A stretch of 64,000 nucleotides of DNA from Xestospongia muta (GCA_963693285.1 OY848925.1:1294817-1358816), one strand, 5' to 3'. Positions 31,523 through 44,408 are shown, numbered from the stretch's first letter. Made by a program: numbers and translations. Notes: a model not told the origin generated them from the sequence alone.

Positions 31523-32472
31523 TCATTTGGTACACACTACACAGGCAAGCTCTTTGCTCTCATCATAAGGAGGACAGAGGAGACCATTGCACTTAGCTTG
31601 AACATGATTAAACATAGCACCATGAGTATCAGCACTAGTTCCTGGAATGCTTTCGGCATCTTTATCGACACATTCATAAACTTTGTTTCGTGCATGCAAA
31701 TATCGTTCTGTCATAAGGTAGCCCTGATATTCTGTAGTCCATGTTGTAGGACAGGTAGTTTTTGCTGGTATCATGAGATATGATACTCTAGTAGAAACAT
31801 AACAGACAACACAAGGAACATTATGATTGTGAAGCTGTTTAAGAGGGCCTTTACCATCAATAACTTCATATTCTGAACCTTCCACAAATGACTGGTAATC
31901 AGAAGCACCACTGAAATAAGAGAGAAACTCAGGTTCATCAGGCAGACATATGTAATTAGCTCCACCTCCAGTGTAGCCCCTATGATTTCCTTCACTGCCT
32001 GCAGCTCTCCCGCTATATAGTAATTGTGTTCCTGTTGTATTTGGACATGAAACTCTTCCCCATCTGGTAAAGACAACACCTGCAGTTCCAGGAGGTCCTT
32101 GTGGTCCTGGTGCTCCATCCTTGCCATTTATGCCATTCTCCCCTTGTTTACCAGGAAGTCCAGGAGGTCCTTGTGGTCCTGTGTCTCCTTTATCTCCTTT
32201 CACTCCATACTTCAGGCCATCTCTTCCAGGTGGACCAACTGGTCCAGTAGGACCTGGCCTTCCATCACGGCCATCACGTCCATCACGACCATAATATCCG
32301 TGGGTTGCTGGAGCACAAAGAGTACCTGCAGTTACATTTGGATTATTATCTATTGCAAACAACATTAAAATAGTAATATATAGAGCATCACTTTACCTTT
32401 GGAAGGACAATTTCCTTTCACATATGAAACCAAAGCTATAGCTGCTACAAAAACAATGACATTGAGCATCAT
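31523..32472 (-). CDS. Secreted short-chain collagen (C4-like), copy 1
   Basis: Two exons, 32397-32472 and 31523-32349, phase 1. It encodes about 300 residues. A signal peptide ([20 protein letters not shown]) is followed by about 30 Gly-X-Y triplets with one short interruption ([16 protein letters not shown] ... [17 protein letters not shown]). The C-terminal non-collagenous domain has the signature [42 protein letters not shown] and ends in ELACVVCTK. This domain is that of sponge and invertebrate 'short-chain collagen C4' proteins. The product is probably secreted and trimeric, in matrix or spongin-like material. The second of the two adjacent ATGs is an equally possible start. Confidence 0.9.
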
Positions 32473-32544
32473 CTTTAAACAAACGTTAATAGTGTTTACA
32501 TAAGTTTAGTGTGTTTTTCTGCTGCTTTGTGTTGACTACCAGCA

Positions 32545-32569
32545 CTTATATACCAAAGTAGGTGTGGCT
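32545..32569 (-). promoter_or_regulatory. TATA box plus AGCCACACCTACT-type box, collagen copy 1
   Basis: On the minus strand TATATAAG (32545-32552) lies 73 bp before the ATG. Just upstream, 32557-32569, is AAGCCACACCTAC, which is also found at FReD genes 1 and 2. Confidence 0.6.
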
Positions 32570-33561
32570 TATACATATTGAAAGTGATATGCAACAAAGA
32601 TCTTGTACTTTAATTTATTTTAAAATAGGGTTTGATGATATTGTTCCTTTCTTGAAACGTTAATGATTAAACTTTACAAGTTAATTGGTTGTGAATGTGT
32701 TAATTATTATTATATGAAAAATTTACTTATAACAAATACAAATAAGGCTATTAATAACAATGATAGCAGTAGATGTGGTAATTATTGTACGAGATATTTG
32801 ACAGAATATAGTTATGACTAGGTTGTTTGTGAATGTTTTTAAGAATGAATATAACATATTAAAGTGTTTATTAGGTTTTGATTTAGTAGGAAGTTATTGT
32901 ATTTATGTTTAGCTGTATTGTTCATTATTCATTCCAGATGAAAGATTCCTGTAATCTTTGTTTTTGATTGATGTCTAGTCTCCTCCTATCAGTTCACTGC
33001 CAAATGTAGTTAATTGCATTTTGCAATATTAATTTTTAATTAGAAAATTTGAAGTATGCTATTCTATTTTTTTATAAGTTATAGATATTTCCATGGGAAC
33101 TATATGGAATTTGATGAAGAAGTGTGGTTTCTGTGTGCAAGAATAGAAGAGTTATATAAGATCAGAATTATATTGGTACTTGAAATCACTTTTTTTAATG
33201 TGTGACATTTAATTAATGATATGAATAGGTCGCTAGTAGAGATTAGATTGTGTGAATAATGTTTAGTGCATAAAGATTTGGGACATTTAATAGACTGAGT
33301 TAGTTTTAAAACATTTTTGTCAAAACAACCATAAATTATACTCTATTTTATTCCAAAAAGCACACAATTTAAATAGAAAATGATTTATGAAAAAAGACCA
33401 TTAAAAGATACAAGTAATATTAAGCAACTATTAGCTTTCAATAAGCAATGAAATAAGCAAAACTAAGACATTGATCACATAATGGTCCTTCATAGGATAT
33501 CAAAATTTACTTCACTCTACCTCTACAACAACAGGTAATTTATTGTCATTTATTAGTTATA
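32570..33561. other. Intergenic region, nothing recognised
   Basis: About 1 kb of AT-rich sequence between collagen copy 1 and FReD gene 1; no gene, RNA or clear repeat seen. Confidence 0.5.
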
Positions 33562-34527
33562 TTAGATATGACGAATCTTCATTTCAGCAAACAAAAGAGA
33601 ATATTCATAACCTTTCCATGTTCCCCAGATAATTCCAAATGGGTATGTGTCATTGCCATAGAGGCCATTTAAGTTGGAATTATGACAAAGATTATACCAC
33701 CATGCAGCAGTTAAACCAGTAGCACAATTACCATCACTATATGGATCGTTATCATTGTCTTTCGTAGAGAATTTCATGAGGTTATGGTATCCAAGAGAGT
33801 CTCCAGCAGTACCACTATATCCAGATACATGGAGGGTATAATCAGTGGTAGAACCACCTATGTAAAAGGTAGAGTAACTGGCATATGCACTGTTACCATC
33901 TTTATCTTTCATATCAACTCGTAGTTTTGTAGATACACTCCCATTAGCTAAACGATGGGTTTTACTAAGTCCTAGCCAATACTCTCCTGAGGTATTTCCA
34001 AAACCATGTACATAATCATTCCAGTTGCGATAAAAGTCAATGGACCCATCCATTCTTCTTTGAAAGACAGTCCATCCACCACCATCAGTTTCCATGTCAC
34101 AATAGGCCTATACAATGTATAGAAATCAAACATAATGTTTGTTAAAAATGATGTTGTACCTTAAATGGTGACAAATTGTCAGGCTTGAGATAATAGATTC
34201 CACTATTATTCTGTCCCTTCTTTAATGCATCAAGACAGTCCTGATAATGTACTTTAGGAGTAGGTAAATCTTCAGTAAAACAACTGCAATTAAATTTCCC
34301 TTTTTCCAGAATTTTCCTGCAAATACAAGAAAGATCTTGTCCTTCTTCATCTTTAGCTTTACAGCTGTAGATTTTTTCTATGAGTTACATGGAGAAAAGA
34401 CACAACTCTTTATTTTAGTGTCTTAAACAGCAGTTAATATACCTGGATGTTCTTCAGTAGGACAGTTCCCTTTCACACTGGAGGCTGCTATAATTATAGC
34501 TACAAAGAAAATGATGTAAAAACTCAT
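33562..34527 (-). CDS. Secreted fibrinogen-related protein (FReD), gene 1
   Basis: Three exons: 34443-34527 (signal peptide MSFYIIFFVAIIIAASSVKG, then NCPTEE), 34160-34378 (Cys-rich linker EGQDLSCICRK and start of the domain DCLDALKKGQ--SGIYYLKPD) and 33562-34107 (rest of FReD). The fibrinogen C-terminal globe shows CDMETDGGGWTVFQRR, DFYRNWNDYVHGFGN, EYWLGL, the calcium-site motif TKDNDND, and C-A----AWWY--C--SNLNG-YG. About 280 residues. Ficolin/tenascin-type FReD proteins bind sugars or acetyl groups, so this is plausibly a secreted lectin in recognition or adhesion. It is the first of seven similar genes. Confidence 0.9.
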
Positions 34528-34596
34528 CTTTGAATAAACTTTGTTGATGGAGTTTATTGCTCTAAACAACTGCTTTGTGTCAAATGTGAAGAATCA

Positions 34597-34631
34597 CTTA
34601 TATACATGTAGCTTTGGAGTAGGTGTGGCTA
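34597..34631 (-). promoter_or_regulatory. TATA box plus AGCCACACCTACT box, FReD gene 1
   Basis: TATATAAG on the minus strand at 34597-34604, 70 bp before the ATG, and TAGCCACACCTACT at 34618-34631 just upstream of it. Confidence 0.6.
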
Positions 34632-34958
34632 AAGTGTAAGTTTACATTAACTACTGTATAGTTGTGTCATTACTCTATTGAATTGGTAATATGTCAGATG
34701 AGAATTGTGAGAATGTTATTTTAAAGAATGAAAGTATTGATGACATTGCTTGTATGTATGATTATAAGTATTCCCAATCATCATTTGAATAGTAGGTTTT
34801 AGATTTGGAATGTATATGTTACTTGTGATTATATGTCTATAGAGTATTTACTAATAAAAATATCAATGTTACTGAATAGTATAGCTAGAATGTAGACAAA
34901 CTAAATAAAGTGGCTGGTAGTTTATTATTTTGTTATACACCATACAGGCAGTCTGTTA

Positions 34959-35185
34959 CAGGGTTTCATGTAGAAAAGTTCAGCAGGGACAGAAGTCACG
35001 GTAATTAACCTATTTAATGGGCGGGGTCACACTTTTAAAAAATATTATACACACGTACTAACATGTAATCACATGATGAACAGAATTGTTTTTGAGATAT
35101 TCTAGGGGGAAAAGTCAGGGATTTAGGGGGGAGGCTTCTTCCTCGCCCCCTCCCCCTTCCCCCCCTTACTGTAGATGAAACCCTG
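34959..35185. mobile_element. Small MITE with CAGGGTTTCAT inverted ends
   Basis: Left end CAGGGTTTCATGTA and right end TAGATGAAACCCTG are inverted repeats. TGTTA flanks both sides, a probable 5-bp target duplication. The interior has a G-run/C-run (35103-35168) and no coding capacity. Confidence 0.7.
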
Positions 35186-36107
35186 TGTTATATTACTCGA
35201 GGCCATATATAAAGAGTGCCACTACATTGAACTTAATTTCTAATGATAGCATTATGTGTTGATACCACTTCCTAGAGCACCTTCAGCATTTCATCAATAT
35301 ACTCATAATCAGCATTAATTAATGGTATGTTTTGCACAGCTCACTGGACCCTAATTAAACAATGTAGATAATATTATCATCTTATTAGATAATAATAACA
35401 GGAGAGTTTCACCAATACATGCATTGTGAATGCTGAAGTGAGTATTTTGCAAGAAAATAGCTTCATTGGATGTAGAGAAGGTATTAAACTATAAAACATT
35501 CAATACAATGTTAATAACATACCTTAAGAATTCCTATAGTATCACACCTTGGAGCTAGCTATTATCATTATTATGATATTGTAGCTGGTCTAGCATTCTT
35601 AATCCTCTTATATATGTCTTTTTAATTCTTCTACCTATCATGATATTGTTATCGTCAATCAGTAATGATTAGATGATGAATACCTCACTTCACATTCCAT
35701 GCATATCACACTGTTTTAATGAGATCCAAATCAGTACAATGATATTGTATATAGGTGCTGATCATATCCATCATTAGGTTGCCCTTGGTGATATTCTTAT
35801 GTCTATGTTTGAGGACAGATGCTTTTGCATATCAAATATCAACTATATAATTGTTGTTTTAAAAGACATTAGACACTTGGAGACACGATAGAATTTAATA
35901 TAAGAAGCTGAGACGTAGATTTAAAATCTTTATTAAAGCTCAAGTATCTATAATTATATTCATAGCTTAATTATGATTCGTAGGAGGAGCAGGTAGTACT
36001 TAACGATATTCATAAATAGGTGTGGCTGATTTGCAAAATGGTCTGATTTTGACTTTCCAATTTTGTGGCAATATTTCAAATTTCGAAATATCACCAGAAG
36101 TCAAATC
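35186..36107. other. Intergenic region upstream of the SPTLC2 fragment
   Basis: About 0.9 kb, AT-rich. TAGGTGTGGCT at about 36018-36028 resembles, in the opposite orientation, the box found at collagen copy 1 and FReD genes 1 and 2. No other feature seen. Confidence 0.45.
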
Positions 36108-39100
36108 ATGGCTAGCAAAACCTCCAACAATCAAAATGGACATGTCCAGTGTTCATCCTCAGTCCAAAATGGTTCCCTTTGTTCTAGAACTATTGATAAA
36201 TCTCTCCTTGAAGACACTCGCGACGTCATACCACTGAGTAGGGCAATTACTACGTACATTAGTTACGCTGTTTTAATATTGTGGGGTTATATCAACGATT
36301 TCTTGAGGACAGTGGGCCTCAAAAATGACGGTGTTGGAAAAACTACTTGTGAAGATGTAAGTTTTAATAAATTATTTTTAATGAGATTCATTGTTTGACG
36401 TCAGTTATTTATATATTTGTTAGCTGTCAAAACTTGATTACCTAAATTTACAAGCCAGTTTAAAAATATGAAAAACATTTTCAACAATAAAGATTTCGAA
36501 TGAAATAATATCGATACTATGATCTTCGCACTAAACAATTCTAATTACTTCATTATGTGCATTCTCTCATTGATATATATGAAATTAACTCCTAAAATAA
36601 CTGACCATATCACTAGCTCATACAACTTATGGAATAATCCTGCTGCCTTGACAGCTATTATTATTATTATGATATTATACCATTTTATTATTTTCTAGGA
36701 CTTTTTTAAGTTGACTTTAGAGTTTGATGGTTTTTATACTCGTAATATTTACCGACGTGTAACTGATTGTTTCAATAGAGCAGTGGGTGGAGTCCCAGGT
36801 GCTTACATTGATGTACTGGATCGTACTAGTGATGATGGTAACTGGACCTTCAAGTAAGTCAGTGTTGAAATATTAAAGGAAATAAGTCACTTAATTAGTA
36901 ACTATGTATGCAAAATAATGCATTTTTGTTATTAACAGTTACTTGTATGGTATGTGTTAGTGCTAACTAATGAATGGCAGTTATAACTAGTAAGTAACCT
37001 TTACAATAGGCTTTGTTAGATCTTTTTATGTAGCATTATTTCTATGCTACAAAATTAAATATATTAAAGGGAAGTACATTATTATTGACAAAGGAAAACT
37101 AATATTTACATATAATACTTTGTAACAACTGCATCTTTTCATGTAATATTAAAAGCATCTAACTGTTTATTTTAAAGTGAGTAAATAAAGTTTGTATGTC
37201 TATATTGTTTACATTAACTTTGTTTATTTTCATTTCTCTCTCAACATCAGTTATGCCGGCACAATGTCTACCTGTCTTAATATGGGGTCCTATAACTATC
37301 TTGGATTTGCTGAAAAAACTGGACCCTGCTCAGATGCTGCCATTGAAGGGATTTATAAATATGGTGCTGGTACTAACAGCTCTCGTAGAGATTGGGTAGG
37401 AATAATTAGATGGACAAGTGGATGAATGGATGGCTAATTAGACAAGTGGAAAATCAATGAATCAATATTTATTAAAATTAATGGATTATTAATAAATAAA
37501 TTTTTAATAAGATATATTATTTTTCAGGTACCCTTGATGTAACTCGTGATCTTGAGAAGACTATAGCTCGATTTGTTGGCAAACCTGATGCTCTAGTGTT
37601 TGGTATGGGGTTCAGTACTAACTCAACTAACATTCCGGCACTAGTTGATAAGGTATACTATATTTTAACACCTAATATTATTATTATTATAATTATAGTA
37701 AATATTATGATAGTCATTAAAATCACTAACACTAGTACACACTATTAGTAGAAGGTGTAGTAATTAGTAACTAGTGGTATAAGATGTTATAACTATATAC
37801 ATACTATGTGTCTCTATACTTGGATGACATGCTATGTGTATATCAGATGAATCTATAGAGAATTTGACTTTAAAGAATGAGCCAAATACGATCAAAGATG
37901 AACCCAATTTCCAGGAATATTGGACAGTTAGTTACTTTAAGGTATTGTACCTCACTATAAAAGGCAGACTAGTAACTGCTTGTAATAGTAACTACAACTG
38001 CTTGTATAGTTTGTTTACTCAGTAAAGATACTATTAAAATACAATCGTAAACAGCATTCATTTCTAATACTACTACTTCTGTCATTTATACTGTGATACA
38101 ATTTCTTTAATGAGAGTTGGTTTCACAGCATGATATGATTTGTGGATAGTGATAGATAATTTAGTCTTTTGGTCATATTTGCGACTCTTGAGGTAACCAA
38201 TTTAGTATAGACATATTTCCATTAAATTTCCATACACATTTCCTATCCAAATTAATGTCACAGCTTTGTTATTGGAATTTAGACCTACTGGTTCATCAAT
38301 AGCCTTGTCATCAGAAACTTTCAAGTCTACTGTTCAATTTTCTCTTTCTTCCTATTATTCTCATGTTGTTGTGGTTTTAAATGTTTTTAGCGTTTTATTA
38401 GCTTGACTACTCTGAATTACATACTAATGCTTCATATCGTCATTGAAATAGTACATCTTTTAGGAACATTTTACTGTGATCAATAGTTAGTTACTATCAG
38501 TTAAGTACGGTGGCCCGGTAGGTCACATTTTGGGCCTATCTTAAGATCTAAACCCTAAACCCTAAACCCTAAACTGCGGTGGCTCGGTAGGTTGCGTTTA
38601 GGGTTTAGGGTTTAGATCTTAAGATAACGCGACCTACCTGGCCACCACCCTAAACCCTAAACTCTAAACCCTAAACGCGACCTACCGGGCCACCGCAGTT
38701 AAGCTTAGACACATACCAATGGAGCATCATCAAAGTAACAATATTACATTCAATATGTAATATTGTTTATTTAGAAGCAGTTTCACTGATCTTTGTTGTT
38801 CCAAATGAGCAATATATACAATATTATTTTATGTATGATTTTCATACTAAATGTTTACTTAGTATAGAATGTGTTATTTAATAATTATGAAAGTATATTA
38901 TATAAAATTAGATATATACCACCTGTGGCATTGTAACAGGTGTTGTTGTTATTTTATGTTAACACAAAACTAACAATACAGATCATCTTGTACATAAAAG
39001 TCAGTCACATACACACATATATAGTACTACACTTGTATTAAGTCGAGGAAGATGCTTTCTAACTCTAGTTGTGAGCTATGATTTAACTTCATCGAAGTAT

Positions 39101-40101
39101 TGCTAAGTTGGAGTTTAGTATGATGTGTAACTATGTTGTTGAGGACATTTATTTATGTTTGTTGACTTACAATTTGTTTCTAGTGGAACTTATTTTATTA
39201 TATTCAGGTAATTTCTATTTTATAACTGATCTAGGGATATATATCTGATATAAATGAGTTGATAGTTATTATCGAGATATGTTTAAATTGTGGTACAATT
39301 ATAGTATTATTATGGAAACTTGTATGGACAAGCATTAGCAGTAAAAATTAGTCACATTATTAACACATTAGTGGATGAAACAATCATTGACATAATCTAA
39401 ATGCCTTGACAGAATTAATCATGAAATTATGCATTTTCTACATTTTTTCTACACAAAGCATAACAACCAAATTCAATTGATTGAGTAATTTTATCACCTA
39501 CTACTCGTAACTGTGTGATCATTGCTTCACTCCCTATATTTTCATTAAAATTATGTCATTTAATAAACATATAGTACATTATGCATTTAAGTCTTAATAT
39601 ACATACCTTATATCTGATCACAAACTTAATATTTGTTCTTCTCTTCATTAGGGTTGTCTCATTTTAAGTGATGAATTAAACCATGCCTCTGTTGTTATGG
39701 GTGCTCGATTGTCTGGTGCTGTCATTAAAGTCTTTAAACATAACAGTAAGTATGACTATTGAACAGTGCAATACAATATTAAAGATATATGTAAGTATAT
39801 GCATAAGTACAATACTAGAATACATATAAATGTATGTATAAGTATTAGCATTATACATGTATACTGGAACTACATAATTATATAAATTCTCTATAAGATT
39901 ATACATATTTCTTTATATATACATCTTATTTTTCTAGATATGGAGTCATTGGAATCTTTATTAAGACAGGCTATTATTAAAGGTCAACCTCGTACTCATC
40001 GTCCATGGAAGAAAATCCTCATTATTGTCGAAGGCATTTACAGTATGGAGGGATCGATACCAAAATTAACGGAAATTATTGCACTAAAAAAGAAGTATAA
40101 G
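36108..40101 (+). pseudogene. SPTLC2: 5' half of serine palmitoyltransferase subunit 2, catalytic half absent
   Basis: Six exons on the plus strand: 36108-36356, 36699-36854, 37251-37395, 37528-37652, 39652-39745 and 39938-40101. They follow SPTLC2 closely: a membrane segment (YISYAVLILWGYINDFLR), [94 protein letters not shown]. The enzyme condenses serine with palmitoyl-CoA, the first step of sphingolipid synthesis. The next expected exons (LDEAHS and the PLP lysine motif GTFTKSFG) are not seen, and FReD genes follow on the other strand. Joining exon 3 to exon 4 at the strongest acceptor shifts the frame by one base. An upstream acceptor at 37511 restores it by adding IYYFS. I read it as truncated, probably non-functional; a very long intron is the alternative. 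Confidence 0.75.
38506..38695. mobile_element. Foldback element built from telomere-like (TTTAGGG) blocks
   Basis: About 190 bp within an SPTLC2 intron. Ends CGGTGGCCCGGTAGGTC and its reverse complement are inverted. Two more internal copies of that word alternate with runs of CCCTAAA or TTTAGGG, giving a nested palindrome. CAGTTAAG flanks both sides (38498-38505 and 38696-38703), an 8-bp target-site duplication. No coding capacity. Confidence 0.8.
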
Positions 40102-41229
40102 GTTAGTATTGATAATTAATATAATATAATAGATATACATATAATATGATACTTTGTGTATGCGCAATTGAATGACCAGACACGTGGGCAGATTAAGGAC
40201 CCTATGCAGGTTCATCTTGGTTTGTTATACTCTTAGAGCTCTTAGTAACTACAGGCTTGTAATGTCTAAGTATGACTAGTTGAATTTTATTATAAATGTG
40301 GTAATGCTGGTACATTTTATATTTCACGATTCACAACTTGCTAACACTGTTTACAAATAAAATCAATAGACATAGTTAAAATGACAGGCAAAAGTAAAAA
40401 TGTTTGACTTGAAGGTATAGTCATCTCATATGGGATTCTGTGAACATTATCCACAATGGAAATTTTTTTGTCTAAATCTTTTACTGGTTAAAACTACCTG
40501 CTATACAACATGACAACTTAATATCAATGATCATTTAAGGCACTTTTATAGTCTTTTTATAGGTACCTAGGTATGTGTGGTTAACTGTGAAGTATAGGTG
40601 ATCTAAGAGGATTAATTGTTATAATAATTATTGTTCTATGCTATAGATGATGGTTTTGTTATCATGACAATACTGGTAATGTCACTTGTGATATGCATTT
40701 TACAAAAATGTGAAATTTGATGGAAAAGATATGACTGGATTGTTTGTTTTGCAAACTCACTCACAAAGTACGCCAGGCAGTAATATAAGATTGCTTTTGG
40801 CTATTGTTGTAAACGTTTTCTATGTTTGTATTGTTTCATCAGTTTGTTTATTGATGTTCATAGTTATATTCTAATGTTGCCTATGAATGTCAATGGCAAA
40901 TAATAAATTTAAACTTCACACTGCATCATGACATCTATTGAGTTTCACTTTGCTACAATGATGTGTGTGGCTGATCAGTATTTGAAGCCCTTTTGTTTTT
41001 AGTAGCTTCGCCAGTTTTTAATTCTTCTGTTTTATTATAACATCACCTTTAAAATAATTTTACCATATGTGCTAGTGATAGGCACTGTGAATTCAAAATA
41101 ACATTTTAAAAAAATGAAGTACTTGCCTAGTATAACAAATGAACACAATAAATCACTACTAAAACTATAACTAATATACTGCTACTGCTCTAGTAAGTGT
41201 TCAATATTTAACTTGAGTTCTTTGTATTA
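40102..41229. other. Intergenic region after the truncated SPTLC2
   Basis: Searched by eye on the plus strand for the LDEAHSIG and TKSFG exons of SPTLC2; none found. AT-rich, no other feature. Confidence 0.5.
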
Positions 41230-42166
41230 TTAAATACGACGAACTTTCATTTCAGAAAATAACAGAGAATAATAAAGACCTTTCCATGTTTGCCAGTTGA
41301 TCCCACTTGCATAATTGTCATTACCATAGTTACCATTTATATTTGAGGAATGACAACCGGCATACCACCAACCACCAGGATATACAGTGGCACAATTATC
41401 AACATGAACATCATTATCATTGTCTTTAGTAGAAAATCTGTAGAGACTGTGACCTCCAAGAGAATCTCCAGCAGTACCATTGAATCCAGATACATAAAGA
41501 TAATATTCAGTAAGAGAACTACCTATGTAAAACGTAGAGTAACTGGCATAAGCACTGTTACCATCTTTATCTCTCATATCAACTCGTAGTTGAGCAGGTG
41601 AGGTCCTGTTAGCTAAGCGATAAATTTTACTCAGTCCCAACCAATGTTCTCTTGAAATGTTACCAAAACCATGAACATAATCAGCCCAGTTGAGATAGAA
41701 GTCAACAGAGCCATCCATTCTTCGTTGAAAGACAGTCCATCCACCACCATCAGTCTCCATATCACAATAGGCCTTTACAAAATCTAATAAAATATTTTTT
41801 ATTTTGATTCATACCTTAAAAGGTGATAAATTATCAGGTTTAAGCAAATAGATACCACTCTTATCCTGTCCTTTTTCTAAAGCATCAAGACAGTCTTGAA
41901 ATTGTCCATCACGACTGTAATAAGCAAAACAATTAGTACAGTTGAATTTTCCTCTCTCTTCTAGTTCTATACAAGTACAATGGATGTCCTGTCCTTCCTC
42001 ATCTTTAGCTTTGCAGCCATAGAGTTTTTCTACATGACCAATTGAGAGAAATTTGTTAAATAATTAAAACCTTGTTCCTACCTTGAAGCTCTTCAGATGG
42101 ACAATTTCCTTCCACACTGGAGATAGCTATGGTTGTAGCTATGAAGAGGATGATATTGGATTTCAT
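41230..42166 (-). CDS. Secreted fibrinogen-related protein (FReD), gene 2
   Basis: Three exons: 42082-42166 (signal peptide MKSNIILFIATTIAISSVEG, then NCPSEE), 41815-42029 and 41230-41772. The FReD carries CDMETDGGGWTVFQRR, DFYLNWADYVHGFGN, TKDNDND and a C-A--YPGGWWYAGC segment. The linker differs from genes 3, 5 and 6: it has CTCIELEERGKFNCTNCFAYYSRD, shared with gene 7, so the array has two linker types. Expected to be secreted. Confidence 0.9.
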
Positions 42167-42252
42167 CTTAGAGCAAATTTGTATTCTCTTAAAATTTATG
42201 AGTAGTCTTAGTTTTCTTAACAACAATATGATTGGTGCAGTTGCTTTAAGCA

Positions 42253-42279
42253 CTTATATAAGCTAAGTAGGTGTGGTTA
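42253..42279 (-). promoter_or_regulatory. TATA box plus CCACACCTACT box, FReD gene 2
   Basis: TATATAAG on the minus strand at 42253-42260, 87 bp before the ATG, with ACCACACCTACTT at about 42265-42277 immediately upstream. Confidence 0.55.
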
Positions 42280-43405
42280 TGTATATATGCTAGCGTTATT
42301 TTAATATAATACAATTTCCAATTAATATGTACATTCCATGTTAGCAGTTTAGGAATTTGTCTTACTTTTATTTTTAATTATGTGCCAGGCAATTCTATAA
42401 TTGTCATGAATGAGAATGTATGTTATTGAAAAAACTGTTCTATGCTTGTTATATCTTGAAAACTGCATCAACTCTTAAACTTGATATTAATATTAGTTTA
42501 CTTCAACTTTATATAAATAAACAGAGTTCATCTACTTGAAAATAAAGATAATACACACACAGTTGATATACAAACATTAGTACTACTGGTATTATGTTTT
42601 GGATTGGATTCTATTGACACTCAGATGACTATTTGGTATGCTTTGATTAAATGTAACAATTTAATTGCATCACATACTGACTTTGCACTATTAACAATCA
42701 AAATTGTATTTTCTAAAACATCAGTGCTCTAATTTTCAAAATAAACAATAATTTGGAGGAATTGGACAATATATCTCTAAATTTTTCAAATAAGATTAAA
42801 TTCTAATATTGCCAACTGCAACTGTGCAAGCACAACCAGAGTAGTAAGTAAATTGGGTTAAGTATGATCAGACCAAATGTACTATCACTGAATGTGATAT
42901 TAATTCAACTGTTCATCAAAGAATGATTAATAAGCAATCACAATAATTTTGATAGCTTCAGATTGTTCCACTTTCTTTTTGCATTACATAGCGATATATT
43001 GAATCTAGTGTGTCTTTCTTCTCTTCAACTATTTAATTGTGTTATCCATGCATTTGTGCCTATGATAACAGTCATTATACTCTTGGAACTGTTTGCATCA
43101 AAATTCTTCTACAACTGTTATGACAAATAAGCATTATATCCTTGATATTGTAGCTAAAGTGTTATTCTTGTCTTCTTTTCAATGACTTATTCTATTTTGT
43201 ATGTCACTATCAAGATGGTATTTAAAATCAAACTGTATTTTATTGTTAATAGCAATTTCCTTTATGACATAATCACTCTCAAATTGACATATGTATATAC
43301 ATTGAAATAATAATTTTTGCTACTACAACAAGTGAACAATGAAATAGAAATATCACTTCCTATATATACAATATAATTGAGTTTGTGTCTTGAGGATTGA
43401 TATCA
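42280..43405. other. Intergenic region, FReD genes 2-3
   Basis: AT-rich. The right part (about 43080-43400) is nearly the same as 48240-48550 and 51850-52100, downstream of FReD genes 5 and 6, so it belongs to the duplicated unit. Nothing coding. Confidence 0.55.
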
Positions 43406-44408
43406 TTAGACACGACGGACTTTAATCTCAGTAAATGGAAGAGAATAGTAAAATCCTTTCCAAGGACTCCAGTTTATTCCCTTCCCATAAACATCATCAC
43501 CATATTTACCATTTAAATTGGATGAGTGGCAGCTAGCATACCACCATGCACCAGTATATGCAATGGCACAGTTATGATTCCCACCATCAAGATCATTGTC
43601 GTTATCTTTAGTACTGAATTTCATGAGGTTATGATGTATAAGAGAGTCTCCAGCAGTACCACCATATCCAGATACATGGAGAGTATATTCAGTGGTAGAA
43701 CCATCTATGTAAAAGGTAGAGTAACTGGCATATGCATTGTTACCATCTTTATCTCTCATATCAACTCGTAGTTGTGCAGATACACTCCCATTAGCTAAAC
43801 GATGGAGTTTACTAAGTCCTAGCCAATACTCTCCTGATGTGTTACCAAAACCATGAACATAATCATTCCAGTTAAGATAGAAGTCAACAGAGCCATCCAT
43901 TCTTCTTTGATAGACAGTCCATCCACCACCATCAGTCTCCATGTCACAATAGGCCTACACAATGTGTAAAGATGAATCATTTAAAGACAATGTTATACTT
44001 TAAAAGGTGACAAGTTGTCAGGTTTGAGAGAATAGATACCACTCTCATTCTGTCCCTTCCTCAAAGCATCAAGACAATCCAGATAATTTTCTTCAGTAGT
44101 AGGTGGATCATCAGCAAAACAAGTACAGTTGTATTTTCCTGTCTCATTTAATTTTTTACAAATACAAGAGAGATCTTGTCCCTCCTCGTCATTAGCTTTA
44201 CAACTGTACAAGTACTCTGAAAGTAAATAGAAAAGTGTCTATTAGTAAACTATGAGTTTATGAGCAGCAAATAGGAATCCTTTGTAATCACTACATTTAT
44301 ATGTAGTATAGTTTGCATACCTTGAGATTCCACATCAGATGGACAATTTCCTTCTACATTGGATATAGCTATGATTGTAGCTACAAAGAAAATAATGTAG
44401 AAATTCAT
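43406..44408 (-). CDS. Secreted fibrinogen-related protein (FReD), gene 3
   Basis: Three exons: 44321-44408 (signal peptide MNFYIIFFVATIIAISNVEG, then NCPSDV), 43999-44216 (YSCKANDEEGQDLSCICKK, NCTCF, DCLDALRKGQNESGIYSLKPD) and 43406-43954. The FReD has CDMETDGGGWTVYQRR, TKDNDND, C-A--YTGAWWYASC--SNLNGKYG and ends IKVRRV. Very close to genes 5 and 6, including non-coding flanks, so they are recent duplicates. A TATA element (ATATATAAAG, about 44505-44514) precedes it. Confidence 0.9.

Noticed and set aside
32099..32368. Plus-strand frames over the collagen triplets and other long frames opposite FReD and FN3 exons
   Set aside because: Antisense shadows of repeated codons in real genes.
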